The notes beneath the pieces were generated by a model. That model was not told the DNA's origin and did not search any database. It saw only the letters and a program-made list of their open reading frames with translations. 8,205 nucleotides of DNA, taken from contig JAFAZL010000245.1 of NCBI GenBank assembly GCA_019239815.1, positions 1-8,205 of the forward strand, in the 5' to 3' direction. Positions 6,591 through 8,205 of this stretch are shown here, one piece after another. The number at the start of each line of letters is the position of its first letter. Position 1 is the first letter of the stretch. A program made the position numbers and the translations under genes. Source of the stretch: Acidobacteriota bacterium (GTDB taxonomy: Bacteria; Acidobacteriota; Terriglobia; Acidoferrales; UBA7541).

Positions 6591-6618
6591 TTGAGCTCCT
6601 GGGTTTTCCGCGGAAAAT
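6591..6618 (+). promoter_or_regulatory. Possible ppa promoter
   Basis: TTGAGC (6591-6596) and GAAAAT (6613-6618) are spaced by 16 nt, each matching the consensus at four of six positions. The start would be near 6625, about 68 nt before the ppa ATG. It is a modest match on its own, and its interest comes from the palindrome that covers its spacer and -10. Confidence 0.35.
6604..6617. promoter_or_regulatory. 14-bp perfect palindrome, candidate operator
   Basis: TTTTCCGCGGAAAA is a perfect inverted repeat with no loop, in the 147-nt gap before ppa. It overlaps the -10 and spacer of the possible promoter, the usual place for a repressor site. It has no T-run after it and is too compact for a terminator. 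The regulator is unknown. Confidence 0.4.
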
Positions 6619-6692
6619 CGATGCAGAGTCGGAGCCAAGATTGCTGACGCCGATCGTCCGCGAGTCGCCTCCCTCGCCCAGGAAGACATCAA

Positions 6693-7247
6693 ATGAAAAG
6701 AAAACGCAATCGCGGCATGTCCGACCCTGTCGAACTCGCGCCCCGTGATGGATCCGATTTGATTCAGGTCATCATCGAGACTCCAAAGGGCAGCCGGAAT
6801 AAATACGCTTTCGACGTCGACCAGAGAATTTTTGAACTCAAGAAGGTACTCCCCGCGGGGATGGAATTCCCATACGACTTCGGGTTTGTGCCTTCGACCA
6901 GGGCCGAAGACGGGGACCCGGTAGACGTGCTTGTTCTGATGGACGAGCCCGCATTTCCAGGATGTCTCCTGAAATGCCGCGTCGTAGGCGTTATCGAAGG
7001 TCAAGAAGGAAAGAAGAAGAAAGCTGAACGCAACGATCGCCTTGTGGCAATCGAAGTAGACAATCACAGCTATGCTCGCGTCAAACACATAAAGGACCTC
7101 GGCAAGGAATTCGTGGAAGAACTTGAAGAATTTTTCGTCAACTACCACCAGTTGAGCGGAAAGAAATATCACATCCTCGACGTTCGCGGCCCGGCTGAAG
7201 CAAAACGTCGCATTGACGATGGAATGAAGGCTATGAAACGGCGCTGA
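6693..7247 (+). CDS. ppa: Family I inorganic pyrophosphatase, divergent subfamily
   Basis: This soluble 184-residue protein should hydrolyse pyrophosphate to two phosphates, pulling biosynthetic reactions forward in the cytoplasm. The signature EDGDPVDVLVL (72-82) carries Asp73, Asp75 and Asp78, equivalent to E. coli Asp65, 67 and 70. ETPKGSRNKY (29-38) carries Glu29 and Lys37, and FPYDFGFVPST (59-69) and ERNDRLVAIE (112-121) follow in family order. Against E. coli, several active-site positions differ: Glu31 is Ala39, Arg43 is Lys51, Tyr51 and Tyr55 are Phe59 and Phe63, Lys142 is His152, and the Asp97/Asp102 pair is not clearly matched (a KKKK stretch and Asn114-Asp115). It resembles a subfamily I recall from other bacteria. 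The ATG at 6693 has AGGA nine bases upstream; Met9 is an alternative start. Its 3' end overlaps the convergent membrane-protein gene by 17 nt. Family is sure, catalytic rate unknown. Confidence 0.93.
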   Translation: MKRKRNRGMSDPVELAPRDGSDLIQVIIETPKGSRNKYAFDVDQRIFELKKVLPAGMEFPYDFGFVPSTRAEDGDPVDVLVLMDEPAFPGCLLKCRVVGVIEGQEGKKKKAERNDRLVAIEVDNHSYARVKHIKDLGKEFVEELEEFFVNYHQLSGKKYHILDVRGPAEAKRRIDDGMKAMKRR

Positions 7248-7701
7248 TTCGTCGCGAGTCCCTCGCTCGCCGCCTCCGCAGCTTGTGCGCTTTCCGAACG
7301 TACCAGATCGTCACGCTGATCAAAAACCAGAGGACTGTTGCGCCCGCGAGCGTTAGCCCGGCTCTGTACCGCGGCAATAGCCGCCAGACGAGTAGAGCGA
7401 ATCCCGCGAGTCCGAAGCTTCCCTGTGCGGCACCAAATGCGTCCAATCCGGCGGCTCGTATGCCGCGGCACGTATTTCGTATCCCTGCCCGCAACTTCTT
7501 CTGCCGCTCGTGTTTTTCCAACAAGGTGGCGCTCGCGGGAAAAATTGCCGGAAACGCCAGGAAAAGTCCGCCTACCACCGGCCCAAATTCCTTCGCAATC
7601 AGTCCAGCCGCGACCGTCACGGCTCCGCCGAATAGGAAGCGAATCGCATATTCATGCAGCTTCTCTCGCTTGAGCGTCGAAAAGTTGAACGAGACGCGCA
7701 T
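7231..7701 (-). CDS. DUF3147-like four-helix membrane protein (second gene of pair)
   Basis: This is a small inner-membrane protein of unknown function, 156 residues. Hydrophobic segments lie at about 19-36, 41-61, 92-109 and 115-134. A charged loop sits between the second and third (KHERQKKLRAGIR), and the C-terminal tail is very basic (KLRRRRARDSRR), presumably cytoplasmic. The first half, IRFLFGGAVTV and GGLFLAFPAIFPASATLL, resembles DUF3147 proteins and also the neighbour at 7702-8043: about 15 identities over 41 aligned positions with one gap. Its ATG follows the TAG of that neighbour directly (TAGATG), so the two are almost surely cotranscribed and translationally coupled. Its stop lies inside the end of ppa on the other strand. 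The pair may form a hetero-oligomer, as is common for tandem small membrane paralogues; that is inference. Confidence 0.87.
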   Translation of the reverse strand: MRVSFNFSTLKREKLHEYAIRFLFGGAVTVAAGLIAKEFGPVVGGLFLAFPAIFPASATLLEKHERQKKLRAGIRNTCRGIRAAGLDAFGAAQGSFGLAGFALLVWRLLPRYRAGLTLAGATVLWFLISVTIWYVRKAHKLRRRRARDSRRISAVS

Positions 7702-8043
7702 CTATCGAAGCCAAACCAGAAAAAGAATGCTGACGGTGGCAAACCAGGCGAATAGGCAGACGCTCGTAACGCTGAGCGCCGAACGCGAAGAGCGCATCAA
7801 AACGTTTGTACACAGAATCGCGTACACCAGAAATCCTGCCGCGCCCGCTACCATCGACCGCGCCTCGACCGCAGCGTACGACCGCCCGTCGACCGCGATC
7901 GTCAGGCCCAGCGTCGCCAGTGCGACAGACGGCGCGGCCCCAAACAAACCTGCGAAACTTTTCGGTTTAAGGGTGTCAGCCAGGGAAGCGAACACCGAAA
8001 CCACAAGACCACCGACGAGAAATCGGAAGATGATTTGGAGCAT
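7702..8043 (-). CDS. DUF3147-like four-helix membrane protein (first gene of pair)
   Basis: This is a 113-residue inner-membrane protein of unknown function. Four hydrophobic segments are visible, at about 4-22, 30-51, 64-83 and 90-112. Between and within them are LKPKSFAGLFGAAPSVALA (25-43) and EARSMVAGAAGF (60-71), which I recognise as typical of DUF3147 proteins. It is almost all membrane with short loops. The ATG at 8043 has only a weak GGAC upstream. It is the promoter-proximal member of a two-gene unit, its TAG touching the ATG of the next gene. The family assignment rests on recalled motifs. A fold related to small multi-drug or permease-like dimers is possible but not shown. Confidence 0.85.
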   Translation of the reverse strand: MLQIIFRFLVGGLVVSVFASLADTLKPKSFAGLFGAAPSVALATLGLTIAVDGRSYAAVEARSMVAGAAGFLVYAILCTNVLMRSSRSALSVTSVCLFAWFATVSILFLVWLR

Positions 8044-8096
8044 GCGCGCGTCCAGTCAGTTCAGCAAGGGTGGCCTTCGCGTCGACTAAGTCCATC

Positions 8097-8109
8097 CAAC
8101 ACGTTGTTG
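8097..8109. repeat. Short inverted repeat upstream of the DUF3147 pair
   Basis: CAACA and TGTTG are separated by CGT, about 54 nt upstream of the start at 8043. It could be an operator for the membrane-protein pair, but five-base arms occur often by chance. The rest of 8044-8205 shows no gene and no clear promoter. Confidence 0.2.
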
Positions 8110-8205
8110 AACTCATCTCCAAGACTGTTCGTCTCATTGGCGGGACTAATCGCTCTGGATGTTCGGCCCTGTACCGAGATCCGTAGCGCACATCCTATGT
8201 TCGTA

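Noticed and set aside
6510..7172. A 220-codon minus-strand frame opposite ppa
   Set aside because: It is antisense to a clear pyrophosphatase and spans non-coding sequence; no family resemblance.

Overview
The window reads as an ordinary chromosomal stretch of a fairly GC-rich bacterium. I infer Acidobacteriota (Terriglobia-like) from the style of several proteins: a secreted TPR protein with LHSF and HMPSH motifs, small W-Q/IEQR proteins, a small zinc-ribbon protein, and a DUF3147 pair. That placement comes from family recollection, not a search. There are eleven likely protein genes, one of them weak. I see no rRNA, tRNA, CRISPR array, insertion sequence or phage gene.

Left block (59-3854, all on the minus strand, read right to left): a 66-residue small protein, a Tat-exported three-domain multicopper oxidase, a signal-peptide-bearing probable outer-membrane beta-barrel protein, and a two-domain ChrA-type chromate transporter. 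The gaps are 37, 27 and 42 nt, so they look like one transcription unit. The contents suggest periplasmic copper or metal oxidation together with anion export.

Centre (3855-6332): a divergent intergenic region carries a convincing extended -10 promoter for a secreted TPR protein that probably starts at a TTG codon. Then follows about 380 nt with only one weak small ORF, and a small zinc-ribbon protein.

Right block (6333-8043): a second small protein clearly homologous to the one beside the oxidase, with its own promoter and Shine-Dalgarno; a divergent family I inorganic pyrophosphatase preceded by a 14-bp perfect palindrome in a plausible promoter; and, convergent with it and overlapping its 3' end by 17 nt, two abutting genes for small four-helix membrane proteins of the DUF3147 type.

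The points most worth following are the two-copy small-protein family, the phenylalanine at the expected type 1 copper axial position of the oxidase, the pyrophosphatase active-site substitutions, and the palindrome upstream of it. I found no clear sign of a new defence or mobile system.
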